A stretch of 64,000 nt of DNA from Exophiala sp. HKRS030 (lineage: Eukaryota; Ascomycota; Eurotiomycetes; Chaetothyriales; Herpotrichiellaceae): NCBI GenBank assembly GCA_023897205.1, contig JAHWDD010000003.1, positions 6,885,665 through 6,949,664 on the forward strand, written 5' to 3'. Shown here piece after piece: positions 13,669 through 24,666 of this stretch. The notes beneath the pieces were generated by a model. The model saw only the letters and a list, made by a program, of their open reading frames with translations, was not told the origin of the DNA and ran no database searches. The position numbers and the translations under genes are program-made. How positions within the stretch are numbered: the stretch's first letter is position 1; each line of letters opens with the position of its first letter.

Positions 13669-16266
13669 ATGGAACCGCAACTCGACGTTACCTCAGCAGG
13701 TCGCGACTTCGACAACTGGCTTGACTGGAATGCCGCAACCACCTCCGCGGGCACTGCTACAGATGTAAAGCCTACAGTCCACCCAGATCAGGTCTTCCAC
13801 CTTCCCATCTCTCCTTCCTCGACCGTCAACAGCGACCTGCACCCCTCCCTGAAAACAGACCTTCTCACCGCTCATCCACACCACGACCTCTTGACCCCTC
13901 AACACAGCTCCTCTTCACCAGAGTCACGGTCCAGCATCGACCTGAGACTCAGCGGGGATACGCTACGCGAGCAAACATCGCCGAATGAACGCCCAATGCT
14001 GAAGCGGAAGTTGTCTCCCTCCGATGTGCCAACCACCGACCACCATAACGAGGTAACTCCTGCTGCGAAGAAACGCCCACACAACGTGATCGAGAAGAGA
14101 TACCGAGCCAATCTAAACGAGAAGATCTCGGAATTAAGAGACAGCGTCCCAAGTCTACGGATCACCAAGAAAAAGGCGACGGATGTATCAACTGCGGATT
14201 CGGACGAGGAAGACTTGGAAGGCCTCGCACCCAGCAATAAGCTCAATAAAGCCTCGATCCTGACCAAGGCTGTAGAATACATCCGGCACCTTGAGTTCCG
14301 TACGAGGCGGCTGGAGGAGGAAAACAAATCGTTGAAAGAACGACTCGAAACACTCGACAAAGTCATCGCACAGGGTGGTCACGACGCCCAAAGAGCTGCT
14401 GCATTCACGAGTGATACAATCATTGAAGAGTCTCCAGCCATCTCACAGGTCGACTCCCCTTCAGAAAACCGAGCCAGCTCTTCGAATCCACCTCAGGGAT
14501 TGATCCCCATTCCTGACAGTTGGCGAAAGCTACGTCAAAATCAGTCGCAGGAGCACTATGGTCATGTTTACGATTCAGATCGGTCCAAATATCGTGGCAA
14601 ATGGCCAACAAGGATCATGTTGGGATCATTGGCTGGGCTCATGATTATGGATGGACTGGCAGAGTCCGACACTGGCACGGAATCACGAGAAAAAGGTCTA
14701 TTCGGCATTCCTTTGGAACTTCTAGATGGTTGGAAATTTCTGCAGTCTCCCAGAATTTACCTTGCTGCCTTCAGCCAGTTCTGTCAGACCGGAGGTGTCA
14801 TTCCGTTGATCAAAGGCTTCATGGCTTTGACAATACTGGCTTTTCTGGTCTTCTCATATCTTTTCAACTCCAAGCCAGCGCCAAAGGAAGACATTGAAGA
14901 GGCTTCATCGCGGACTCGAATAACACCGGCGCCTGCTTCACCGATCCAGGTCAGACGTCGGGCCTGGAGCACCAGCATGCAGGAGCTTCACCTTCCTCAC
15001 CATAGCTTCTTCCCGGAATGGGTTGCTCTCACTTCCGAGTGGCTCAGGTACACTGTCGGTTACCTATTCGGAAGTCGGGCATACGCTTGGCTGACCGGGC
15101 GAAGTGCAGAAGATGACGTGGCTCGCATCAAAGCCTGGGACATCGCGATTGACGCTCAATTGGCAGGCGGAGACGTCGAAGTGAGTCGCAGCAGAGTGGT
15201 CTTGACTATCTTCGGGTCAGGCACTTTACCAAAGACTCCTCTGCGGCTGATGCTCAAAGCACTCCATTGTCGGGTGTTGTTGTGGAACGTGGGCTCACTC
15301 GGAACGGCTACTCACCGAATCGCTAACCGTGTCGGGCAATTTTTCGCCAATTGGCAGTGGACAAGAGCTCAAGGGTTGCACGAAAAGTTACCCCTGCGTG
15401 ATGCCGATCGATTACCGCCGTATCTATCAGAGATGCTTAATCTGCCGTGCAACGAAGTCTTCCTTGACACCGTCTGCCAAAGGGCCTACAATCTGATGTA
15501 CGATCGGCCGACGCAAGAAGAATCTTCCAATGCCTTGATGAATGTGGTGGTCGAGGATCATGCTGTGCGGTCCCCGCTGGACGCAGTTGCAGCATGGCGA
15601 TCTACATATTCCTTGACACAGGCACTTGAAAACGTCTTGCGTTCCCCTGAGCCAAGCGAGATGGTGCGGAGGCATCTCACTGAAGCCATGAAATTGGCCC
15701 CGCCCGGCTCCGCGGCCGAGACACGGGCCCTGGCAGCAAGCTCAATCTTCAGCACCACTGCCCGGAGTGCATGCTTTGTCCGTGCCTCCGAATCGATGGA
15801 AGCTCCTTCACCCAACGCGCAGTTTGAGCGGCCTCCTTACATTATTGATTCATCGACGCCGTCATCAGCAAGAAGCGATATCTTGAACTGTTTACACTGC
15901 GCTAGGACTTTGCAAATACTTGATTATGAGCAGAACGAGAAAAAAGCCAGAACACATTTCTCTTCCAAGGCTCTTGACAACGTGAACGTTGGTCTTTTAA
16001 CTAAGGCTGCTTTAGCTTATCTTCACCAGCGGCTGCCTGAGGTCCAGTTACCAGTACTTACTGCTGGTAAAGACGAGGTCCGCCTCCTCCCAAACGATCA
16101 AGAGTCCTCGGCTGACCTGTTTGCACAAAGCAAGTTGAGACGATACAGCAGCTATAGTAATGACACTGGCTATGAAAGCCAGGATGACTCCTTATCTTCA
16201 TGGGGGTTTGAAAAATATACAAACGAGCAAGGCTCGCCGGCGTTAGGGAATGAATTTGTGGTTTAA
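13669..16266 (+). CDS. srbA: Sterol regulatory element-binding protein (SrbA-like bHLH factor)
   Basis: A membrane-bound bHLH-leucine-zipper transcription factor. In fungi SREBPs sit in the ER, are cleaved when sterol or oxygen falls, and the released N-terminal part activates ergosterol, hypoxia and iron genes. The sequence shows a Ser/Thr/Pro-rich activation region (1-130), then a basic helix with the SREBP-specific Tyr (HNVIEKRYRANLNEKI, about 137-152), an acidic loop insertion (ADSDEEDLEG), helix 2 and a zipper to about residue 240. Two membrane segments follow near 316-332 (IMLGSLAGLMIMDGLA) and 385-402 (ALTILAFLVFSYLF), then a long C-terminal DUF2014-type region. The gene is one uninterrupted frame of about 865 codons. 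I use the first in-frame ATG, 13669; the frame also opens further upstream at a GTG. The name is by family; a paralogue SrbB lacks the membrane part, so SrbA is the better match. Confidence 0.92.
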   Translation: MEPQLDVTSAGRDFDNWLDWNAATTSAGTATDVKPTVHPDQVFHLPISPSSTVNSDLHPSLKTDLLTAHPHHDLLTPQHSSSSPESRSSIDLRLSGDTLREQTSPNERPMLKRKLSPSDVPTTDHHNEVTPAAKKRPHNVIEKRYRANLNEKISELRDSVPSLRITKKKATDVSTADSDEEDLEGLAPSNKLNKASILTKAVEYIRHLEFRTRRLEEENKSLKERLETLDKVIAQGGHDAQRAAAFTSDTIIEESPAISQVDSPSENRASSSNPPQGLIPIPDSWRKLRQNQSQEHYGHVYDSDRSKYRGKWPTRIMLGSLAGLMIMDGLAESDTGTESREKGLFGIPLELLDGWKFLQSPRIYLAAFSQFCQTGGVIPLIKGFMALTILAFLVFSYLFNSKPAPKEDIEEASSRTRITPAPASPIQVRRRAWSTSMQELHLPHHSFFPEWVALTSEWLRYTVGYLFGSRAYAWLTGRSAEDDVARIKAWDIAIDAQLAGGDVEVSRSRVVLTIFGSGTLPKTPLRLMLKALHCRVLLWNVGSLGTATHRIANRVGQFFANWQWTRAQGLHEKLPLRDADRLPPYLSEMLNLPCNEVFLDTVCQRAYNLMYDRPTQEESSNALMNVVVEDHAVRSPLDAVAAWRSTYSLTQALENVLRSPEPSEMVRRHLTEAMKLAPPGSAAETRALAASSIFSTTARSACFVRASESMEAPSPNAQFERPPYIIDSSTPSSARSDILNCLHCARTLQILDYEQNEKKARTHFSSKALDNVNVGLLTKAALAYLHQRLPEVQLPVLTAGKDEVRLLPNDQESSADLFAQSKLRRYSSYSNDTGYESQDDSLSSWGFEKYTNEQGSPALGNEFVV

Positions 16267-16770
16267 AAGCCGGAATTGGCAGCGAGAACACAGCAGATAT
16301 CAGGCGTCTACTAGTCTCTTCCAACGCATCTTTAAACAATCAATGATGATCATCATGAGCACAAAGCATGAGAATGCTCCGAAACCATCTTCCCATTTCA
16401 CATGTGTTGTCGTGAACCACATTCCTTGGTCCTCGGACCTAATCATTAACCCATCCAATCCATTGGCCTATTCACTCCTGGATTTTACTTACAACATGAA
16501 CTCAGTCCCTTTGCGCAACAGAGCACGCGTACACGTTGAATACCCAGGGTATCTACGCTACCACAGTCCCAAGTCTGGCCGTCGTAGGCAGATTCCTCAG
16601 TATTCTGTAAGACACGTAGTATCTAGAGCTTTATTGTGGTCCACCGTAGTCTATTTCGCTTGGCATTGTTGACATCATGTGTGTCCAAACTGCAAGGCAC
16701 CTCCTTTTACCTGGTCTCCTCTGTGACTTTGATAGTTGTGAGTTGGTCGGCCTCAGCTATTTCTATAGTC
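16267..16770. other. Intergenic between srbA-like and TatD genes
   Basis: Tandem-orientation spacer that holds the SREBP 3' end and the promoter of the TatD gene. The downstream frame is open from 16636 but its first part encodes a Val/Ser-rich stretch unlike the family, so I treat it as leader. Confidence 0.45.
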
Positions 16771-17934
16771 ATGGGTGACGATCGGGACAAGCATGACTCG
16801 ATCTGGCAGGTTGGAGTCTTTGACTCTCATTGTCATCCAACAGACATCATGGCCTCGGTCAAGGACATCGTCCGCATGAAAGCGAGAGTCCTGACGATCA
16901 TGGCCACGAGATCTCAAGATCAGGAAATGGTTGAAAGAACTGCAAGGCTGTATCCTCTGGGCTCTCCGCATGAGCTTTCCGATGTACAATCACGCACACG
17001 TGTCGTGCCGGCTTTTGGATGGCATCCTTGGTTTTCTCACCAGATGTATGATGACCGGAGCACACACGATCAGCCCGACCCTGGGGACCACTACAAATCC
17101 GTCCTCGTACCTGCTCCCGAAGATGAAAAGTTCTTGGAAGCTCTTCCAACCCCGTTTTCTCTCCGAGAGTTTCTACAGCTGACTGAAGCACGGCTGAAGG
17201 AGTTCCCGTATGCTTTGGTTGGAGAGGTAGGCTTGGATCGGTCTTTTCGGGTGCCTGAAGGTCCAAGCGCCATGACCGGTGACACGACACAGAAAACGGG
17301 TGGTTCAGAGGAGGACTACACTCCTGGCTCGCGCGAGGGCAGACCTCTGACTCCGTATCGGGTCAACCTGGAGCACCAGAAGACGATCCTGAGGGCCCAG
17401 TTCGACCTTGCTGCGAAGATGGGTCGCCCGGTGTCTGTACATAGCGTTCAAGCGCATGGCCTGATCTTTGAACTGATGCAGAGCTTGTGGAAAGGCCGCG
17501 AGAAGCCCTCGAAGCGCGAAAGGAGGAAACAAACGGATGCTCCTGGCGCCGCAACATCCAAGGACGCCGAAGAGAGTGGCGGCGCTGCTACACTCTCAAA
17601 ACTCCCTTACCCCCCACGAATCTGCATGCACTCCTACTCTGGCCCTCCTGATACTCTCAAGCAATTTCTCAATCCTGCTGTACCGGCGGACATTTACTTT
17701 TCCTTTTCCTCCGGCATCAACTTCTTAAAGTCCTCTTCCGCGAAGGTTGTCAAGGTCATTGAGGAAGTACCCGAAGATCGAATACTTGTGGAGAGCGACC
17801 TACATTGCGCTGGTGAGTTGATGGATAGTTTACTGGCGGACATAGTGGGGAAGATATGTGAGATCAAGGGATGGTCTCTGGAGGATGGTGCTCGGATACT
17901 GAGAAGGAATTATATCAAGTTTGTCTTCGGTTGA
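16771..17934 (+). CDS. TatD-family metal-dependent hydrolase, Scn1-like
   Basis: A TatD-type amidohydrolase-fold protein, closest in layout to fission yeast Scn1 (Cut9-interacting protein). The family has DNase or exonuclease activity in some members; the precise substrate here is unknown. It has about 387 residues. It begins with the metal-binding FDSHCHP motif near residue 18, followed by PAFGWHPWF (about 75-83), VGEVGLDRSF (about 150), the RPVSVHSVQAHG block with a metal His, CMHSYSG, and the final metal Asp in VESDLHC (about 345). The order and spacing match TatD. The region before the C-terminal half carries a Lys/Arg-rich insertion (EKPSKRERRKQ) typical of fungal homologues. I chose the ATG at 16771 because the family motif starts shortly after it. 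It lies in tandem about 500 bp after the SREBP gene; no functional link is evident. Confidence 0.85.
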   Translation: MGDDRDKHDSIWQVGVFDSHCHPTDIMASVKDIVRMKARVLTIMATRSQDQEMVERTARLYPLGSPHELSDVQSRTRVVPAFGWHPWFSHQMYDDRSTHDQPDPGDHYKSVLVPAPEDEKFLEALPTPFSLREFLQLTEARLKEFPYALVGEVGLDRSFRVPEGPSAMTGDTTQKTGGSEEDYTPGSREGRPLTPYRVNLEHQKTILRAQFDLAAKMGRPVSVHSVQAHGLIFELMQSLWKGREKPSKRERRKQTDAPGAATSKDAEESGGAATLSKLPYPPRICMHSYSGPPDTLKQFLNPAVPADIYFSFSSGINFLKSSSAKVVKVIEEVPEDRILVESDLHCAGELMDSLLADIVGKICEIKGWSLEDGARILRRNYIKFVFG

Positions 17935-19189
17935 AACGGAAATGGAATGGGTCAATGCTGATCCTCAATGGTTGGAAGCAGACTTGTCTTGAATGTGAGT
18001 GAAGGGCGGACTGATGCCAGATGAAACTTGCCCGGCATACTGTGCCTCCGTTTTCAAGTCACGGTACGAAGTGGTCTCGACGCCATAGAACAACGTCGTG
18101 GTTGATGTTCTCCCCAGGCTCAGCACTCCTGGGCTGATGGACATCCCTGCGTGGATCAGTGCAACACCCGGATCGATGGATCCAGAGGTAACGAGCATCG
18201 TCTTTTAATCCGTCTTAACGAGAGACCGCTGAGGTCGATTTGGCGATGGTTTGGAGTTCTGCAAAGATTCGCTCAACCCAAAATGCGGGCCGATTGTTGG
18301 CAGAGATAGAGGAGACTGGGACCATCGCTGAATTGTCATTGCACAAGAAATAGTAAAAACCAGCGTCGACATCAGATTGACAGCGATTGGCAGTACCAAA
18401 TTGTCCTCTTGTAGGAATCAAGCTATATATCTACGCTACACCCTCACTAATGCTGAGGGCAATCAATGCTCTCTCCAGATAACGTCGGCCGTACATATAT
18501 CAACCCGCGTTGAATTGCTTTTAAATACATGAGGGAAAGGATCGTTGACGTCGATACGTTACCCAAAGCGTCATGTTATTTCCAAATCGGCTGCCCTCAG
18601 AGTCTACGACAAGCGCACAAATCCATTCCACGTGTATCCCACTTCTCTTCCAGTCGCCGGTACTCCCTCTCTCTCTCCAGCCCTTACAAACGTCTCCCAC
18701 ACAGCTTGGACTTTCAGCCGCCAAAGTGGAGTTTCTCCGCCTCCGAGATGGATGTTCGCGGGGCCGACAAGAGTATTTCGCCTCGTTATCTGGGATCCCC
18801 AAGAGGCGTGCCCACCGCATGCCACCCACCAGCGATTGAACCGGAGCTCTTCCGCGCCCATGCCTGGTGACCCTTAGTTTCGGCATATCTCGAGAAAGAG
18901 AAGGTCGAGACCGTATCTAGATTCAGAGCCATCATCCTTGGCCTGGTGGCCCCGGCACAAGAGCTCACATAGTCATATATAGGTCAAATTCCTCGACTTC
19001 CAGCCTCTTCGATCCACCTACCATTCTTCATCCCAGTCCTGAGGGTTCACGATCAAAGTGGTGCGACCGAGGACCCATTGCAGAAGGAGCCCGACAAGAG
19101 TTCTCCCAGACCGATAAGCATCCCACCACCTATTTGACGTGCCTCGGTTATTCCATTGTCGCCCTTTTCGGCCTCGTGTTCTTCTCAGG
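17935..19189. other. Intergenic, no supported gene
   Basis: About 1.25 kb between the TatD gene and the flavin monooxygenase gene. Overlapping frames at 18520-18890 exist on both strands but show no domain and no consistent codon bias. Nothing else is recognised. Confidence 0.5.
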
Positions 19190-21208
19190 ATGGGTTCGTT
19201 GGGGTACAAGGTCACTGGCAGTGAATATGCTCATCCCTTGATTTCCGAGCGAGCGATCGACGAACCGCGGCCTTTGAAGGTCATCTATATTGGTGCCGGA
19301 GTCAGTGGTATTTGCGCCGCAATCCAGTTTCCCAAAGCCATACCGAACTTGGAGCTCGCCGTCTACGAGAAGAATGCGGACGTAGGTGGCACTTGGTACG
19401 AAAACCGGTGGGTTTGCCTTCCGCGAAAGCTACCAACTTGATCTAATGCTCAAAAAATTTCCAGATATCCAGGTTGTGCATGTGGTTGGTGACCTGTATC
19501 TGAATGACGACGAGGAAATCATCTAACCAAAAATCATCAGACATTCCTGCGCATTCGTATCAGTTGAGTTTTGAGTCGAACCTCGAATGGAGTAAGTTCT
19601 ATGCTGGCTCTCCGGAAATACTGGAGTATTGGCGCAAAGTTGTCGAAAAGTACAAAATCCGGAAGTATATGAAATTCAGCCATAGATGCATCGAAGCTCG
19701 GTGGAATGAAGAAACAAGCAAGTGGCACGTCAAATTCCAGAAAGTCGGCTCGAACGAGATCGTCGAAGACATTTCAGATGTTTTTATGACCGGTACTGGT
19801 GTATTGAATGAGTGGAAATGGCCAGATATCAAAGGCCTCCAGGATTTCAAGGGCACATTGATGCACAGCGCAGATTGGGACCCCAGTTATGATGCGACCG
19901 TAAGATAATCTTGCCAGTTTTTCACACCGATTCCTACTGATGCTGTTCCAGGATAAAAACATCGCGGTAATTGGTGCTGGAAGTAGTGGCATTCAGATCG
20001 TCCCTACCCTCCAACCCAAAGTAAAATCAATGGACTGTTATATTCGTGGACGGACGTGGATCGCCGCTACATTCGGCAATGAGCTCGTGCGAGAACGCAA
20101 CGATGGACAAGACGGCAACTTTGACTATACGCAAGAGGAGATTGAAGCTTGGAAGAAGGACCCAGCATCGTACATCAAATATCGCAAGGCGCTCGAAATC
20201 GGTATGCAAGGTAACTTTGCCATGACCCATCGTGGGACAAAGGAGCACGAAGGGGCCACGGCACAGTTCAAAGAAGACATGGGAAAGAGACTGGCGAAGA
20301 AACAGGAAATCGCCGACCATTTGATCCCTGACTTTCCGCCTCTCTGTAAACGGTTGACCCCTGGCCCTGGCTACCTTGAGGCGCTGACGGCAGACAATGT
20401 CAATGTGGTGTACGACAAGATCTCTCACGTTGACGAGACCGGCATTACGACAACTGATGGTAAGCATCGCCCTGTCGACACAATCGTATGCGCCACCGGA
20501 TTCGATACTTCCTTCCAAGGGCGTTTCCCAATCTATGGCCGCGGAGGGATCAATCTTCAAGAACGGTATCGAGTACGACCAGAGACGTACCTCACCGTCA
20601 GCGTTGACCAATTTCCCAATTTCTTCCAGTCCCTGGGTCCGAACGCAGGCGTGGGAAATGGCAACCTGTTGATCATCGCCGAGGCCGTCGCGCTCTATGT
20701 TGTCCAGATCTTGCAGAGACTGGCGCAAGGCAACGTCAAGACGATCGAACCAAAGAAAAAACAAGTCGAGAACTTTACAAACTACTGCGACGCATACTTT
20801 AAGCGTACCGTGTTCTCGGCTGAGTGCGGAAGCTGGTATAAATCCGCGCCTCCGAATGCCACGCGAGAGGAGAGGATGAAAGGCAGAGTTACAGCACTCT
20901 GGCCTGGTAGCAGCATACATGCCGTCAGAGCCCTCGAGCATGTCCGCTTCGATGACTTTGAGATGACGACGGTCGACGGTAATGATTTCGGATGGTTTGG
21001 AGATGGATGGGCTGTGGCAGAGAGATCGGGTGACGTCGAGGGTCTGTCCTGGTACCTCAATGGTACTCGGTTCGTTCATGAGCCCCTGGAAAAGGGTGAG
21101 AAGCTGGTGGTCACAGAGGACAAGGTCGTGAAGCACACTGATGAGGGTGTGGAAAAGGGAGAGATTGCAAAGGAATTCCGCATTCCTGACGGCGTAGCAG
21201 CCACTTGA
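19190..21208 (+). CDS. FAD-dependent Baeyer-Villiger-type monooxygenase
   Basis: A class B flavoprotein monooxygenase that uses FAD, NADPH and O2, likely to convert ketones to esters or lactones. Exons are 19190-19407, 19465-19484, 19541-19899 and 19952-21208, giving about 617 residues. The FAD Rossmann motif is IYIGAGVSG (about 33-41), followed by VGGTWYENRYPGCACD, which spans exons 1-3 and confirms the splicing. The Baeyer-Villiger fingerprint FxGxxxHxxxW is present as FKGTLMHSADW (about 182-192). The NADPH Rossmann motif is VIGAGSSG (about 205-212), and CATGFDTSF follows. Exon 2 is only 20 bases and encodes YPGCAC, which is unusually short. It is immediately followed on the same strand by a copper amine oxidase, so a shared oxidative role is possible. 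The substrate cannot be told from sequence; some fungal relatives act in secondary metabolism and others in ketone catabolism. Confidence 0.9.
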
Positions 21209-21572
21209 TAGTAGTGAACGGCGGCTTGTTTGGACTGACGATCACAGTAGATGCATACGGAGTGCCTAGAGTCATGATTTTAGAAATATTAGTTCAGACA
21301 CACACATCGTCACTCTCTACCACTGATCAATATGGCCTTCACAGAATCGCTGAGTTCGAGACTATGCCGGAGAAGGTGATTCTAAGCGTGACTCGACTGG
21401 TTCATAAGGCCATCTCCGTCGTCCCCTTCATTGGCTGCTCCTCCAGTATCTGAGGATGCTTTGTATCATGGATGCCTTTCATTTCGATACTGATGTTATC
21501 ACTCCATACTTTCCAGTCTTGATCCCAGACGGCCAAAGCAGTGGTCTTTTGTCTTCGAAAGCTCATGAAAAG
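21209..21572. other. Spacer between monooxygenase and amine oxidase
   Basis: 364 bp that probably contains the promoter of the amine oxidase. It has one near-match to the repeated word (TACGGAGTG at 21257). The downstream frame is open from 21456; an upstream in-frame ATG at 21468 is a possible alternative start. Confidence 0.45.
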
Positions 21573-24337
21573 ATGGCGTCGTGGAAGCCGTTGAGCATTT
21601 CCATCTCGGCTCTCATCATCTTCTCGAGCGTCGCTTATCTCCTTTTCTTATCCACTCCGTTTGTTTCAATCAGGCACCACCAGCAACAATCCTCGCTCTC
21701 TGAATCTCGTCGCAAGCATTTCCGGGCTCCAGCAGTGAATCCGTTCAGTGAGATCGACGGCCATGAGGCTTCTGAGATTTACACGTTTCTTCAGCGATCC
21801 TCGAACCTGAGTGTCACCACAGATGTTGTGAGAGGAGGTAGAAGCGCGAACTATTTGGTCGAACTACTGCGACCAAACAAGTCCGACGTCGTCGACTTCT
21901 TGGATCACAATGGTCCGATTCCAGAACGATGGGCCAGAGTGTCAAATATCGAACTTCGACAGGATGATGCCTACATTGTCGACTACATGGTCGGGCCTCT
22001 CCCACCGAGCAACGACACTCAAATCCTGCCCCTGATCTACCCACACAACTCTGGCCGCAACTACGTGCAGAGTCCGATATCAGACGTCTTTGCTCTGCTG
22101 GACTGGGCCCTCAGCATCGGTGAAAACGCGTCGGACATCACCCAAGAGTTATTGGGTGCCACCACAAACCGTCATGACCCTTCCGATCCTGACGCTCTCG
22201 TCATCGGCGCTCGTCCCGCCCTGATTGACCACGGATCCATGGTTCACTGGCTCGAGTTCTTCGGATCGGGCATCGAATCGGACAGTCGTAGTCTCTTGCC
22301 CCAAGGTCTCTACGTCAAACTGGACACTCCCACGGCGAACCCGTCGACCTGGACGACGGGTGAATGGTTTTACAATGGAATCCTCTATAGCAACGACACC
22401 GTTCTCCGCGAGGCGATCAAGTCCCCGGACTTTGTCAAGCTCGAACTCAACCGTGATGGTTCTTGGACCGACACCGAGGATTTTGGTGCGTCCTCTTTCC
22501 CCGAACGAGACATGCCTCCGCCTCTATCGATCCAACCGTACGGTCCACGCTACCACCTCGACCGAGAACAAAACTATGTGTCTTGGATGGGGTTTTCGTT
22601 TTACCTGTCGACGGCGCAAGCCACGGCCCTGTCTCTCTTCGACATCCGCTACAACTCGTCCCGACTCATCTACCAGCTGGGCCTACAGGAGGCCCTCGCT
22701 CACTACGCGGGCGTGGAGCCGATGCAGTCCGGACTCGAATTTCTCGACACCTTTTTCGGCATGGGCAGCATGATGTTTAGTCTCGTGCCGGGCGTCGACT
22801 GTCCCGGCCACGCAGAGTACATCGACATGTCTTTCCACAAGGGTGGCAAGATGTACACCAACAAGAACGCGATTTGTGTCTTTGAGTACACTTCCGACGC
22901 ACCCTTGCAGAGACACACCTCGACCTTTAGCGCGACCGTGAGTAGAAATACGTACCTGGTCGTGCGGAGCGTTTCCACCGTGGGCAACTATGACTATACT
23001 GTGAGTATTTTCCGACGCTTTGTACTGATTGTTTCAAGAGAGAAAGTTGAACCCTTCAGAACCTCCTACCTACTACGAGAACTTTTACTGACCTCGGGCA
23101 CTGATTTTTCATTATTAAATAGATTGATTATATATTCTATCTTGATGGATCCGTCGAAGTCAAACTTCGAGCTTCAGGATACATATTCGGTGCCTTTCAT
23201 GCGGAACCACGCACCAACACGCAGACCACCGACACGGCGGCGCGCGACGAAAGAGACGACACAAACACAAGGAACGAATATGGCTACCGCGTGCACCAGG
23301 CCCTGCACACGTCGATGCACGACCACGTGGTGGTGTTCAAGGCGGATTTCGACGTCTGCGGGACCTCCAACACGTTCGTGCGGACTTCCGTCGAGCCCCT
23401 GCGGCGCGAATACGACTGGGACAGACCTGAAGTCCCCGCCGGCGCGGGCAGGAACACGATGCACATGGTCCACCGGCCCGTCGAGCGCGAGACGGGTCTG
23501 GACTGGCCCAAGAACGGTCGGGACATGTTTTTGGTCACGTCGAACACCACCAACAAGTGGGGGGAGAAACGGGCGTACCGCATTCTGGGCGGTACTGGCA
23601 TGGGCAACCCTGCACACCTGACCATCCTGAACTCGACGACCCTGGGACGGTCGGCGAGTTGGTCGAGTTCGGACCTGTGGGTCCTCAAGAACCACCCCGA
23701 CACCGAACCCTCGGCGGCTCACCACCTCAACTACCTCGAGCCCTTGGATCCCTTGGTCGATTTTGAAAAGATGGTCGACGACGAAGAAATCACCGAGGAG
23801 GATTTGGTGGTCTACTTCAACCTCGGAGGTCACCACGTCCCCACCACACAAGACATCCCAAACACTCTGATGCACACGAGCGCGAGCAGCGTCATGTTCG
23901 TGCCGTTTAATTATTTCGACGACGACGTGTCCAGGGCAACGAGGCAAGGTGTCAGGATCGACCGTCGACGTGCTCAGCCTCGAGGAAGTGTCGGTGGCGC
24001 CACACGTGCACCTGCGGTTGGAGACGTGGTAGGTACAAACGCCAAAGAAGATGTACGCAGGTCATCGAAACCCAGGAGTCACACAATGAAGTCGAATCAC
24101 GACGACAAGATTCGTGACGACGACGACAAACAAGTCAAGTATTTTGGAGCGAGGTACACAAAAGACGTCAAAATCCCAAAGGAGATGCTCTCACCGGACC
24201 TGAGTCATTACATGAAGAGTCGAGATGGTGGGCCGGCAGGAGAATGGAAAACCGTCAGAAACCACGTCGGAGGCGGTTTGTTGGGTCTTTTTGTGGGCAA
24301 GGAGAGGTTGGAGGACGATGAGAGACTAGATTGGTGA
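21573..24337 (+). CDS. Membrane-anchored copper amine oxidase
   Basis: A topaquinone copper amine oxidase that oxidises primary amines to aldehydes, releasing ammonia and H2O2. Exons are 21573-23000 and 23123-24337 (intron 122 bp, phase 0), giving about 880 residues. Residues 10-30 form a single hydrophobic segment (ISISALIIFSSVAYLLFL), so the enzyme is a type II membrane or secreted-pathway protein, unlike the peroxisomal fungal amine oxidases. N-terminal N2/N3 domains follow, then the catalytic domain: catalytic Asp in FLDTFFGMG, the topaquinone precursor Tyr in TVGNYDY (about 473), the copper HxH in MHDHVVVF (about 542/544) and the third His in TLMHTSASSVMFVP (about 726). The gene's intron lies three codons after the Tyr. 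A basic, low-complexity tail of about 130 residues extends beyond the usual end. Length exceeds the 650-700 residues of soluble relatives. An upstream in-frame ATG at 21468 would add 35 residues. Confidence 0.92.
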
Positions 24338-24666
24338 TGGTGAATCGATATGTCAAGTGGGCGGCGGGTGCTCCTCCTTCTTGAATAGGGAGTAGAGTAG
24401 ATAATACAGAAGAACGGCAGAACGCAAGACGCAGTATTGAAGCTTCTATGCGGAATCAACACAGGAGACAGATGTGTACGAATGAATGAAAAACAGGATA
24501 TATTTGAGTACATATAACCAATAACACAAACCACTCGACTGATTCTTAACTAAGAGAACTGATGTTTTTCATATGAGAATTGACAACATTTGCAACAACT
24601 GACACAGAAAAACCCCGGCATATATTCTCAGCACGACTTGTGTAAAACGATCATTACCTATCATTC
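24338..24666. other. Convergent intergenic region
   Basis: 329 bp between the amine oxidase stop and the end of the minus-strand Gag-like gene. It is A/T-rich and 3'-UTR-like. Nothing else is seen. Confidence 0.5.
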
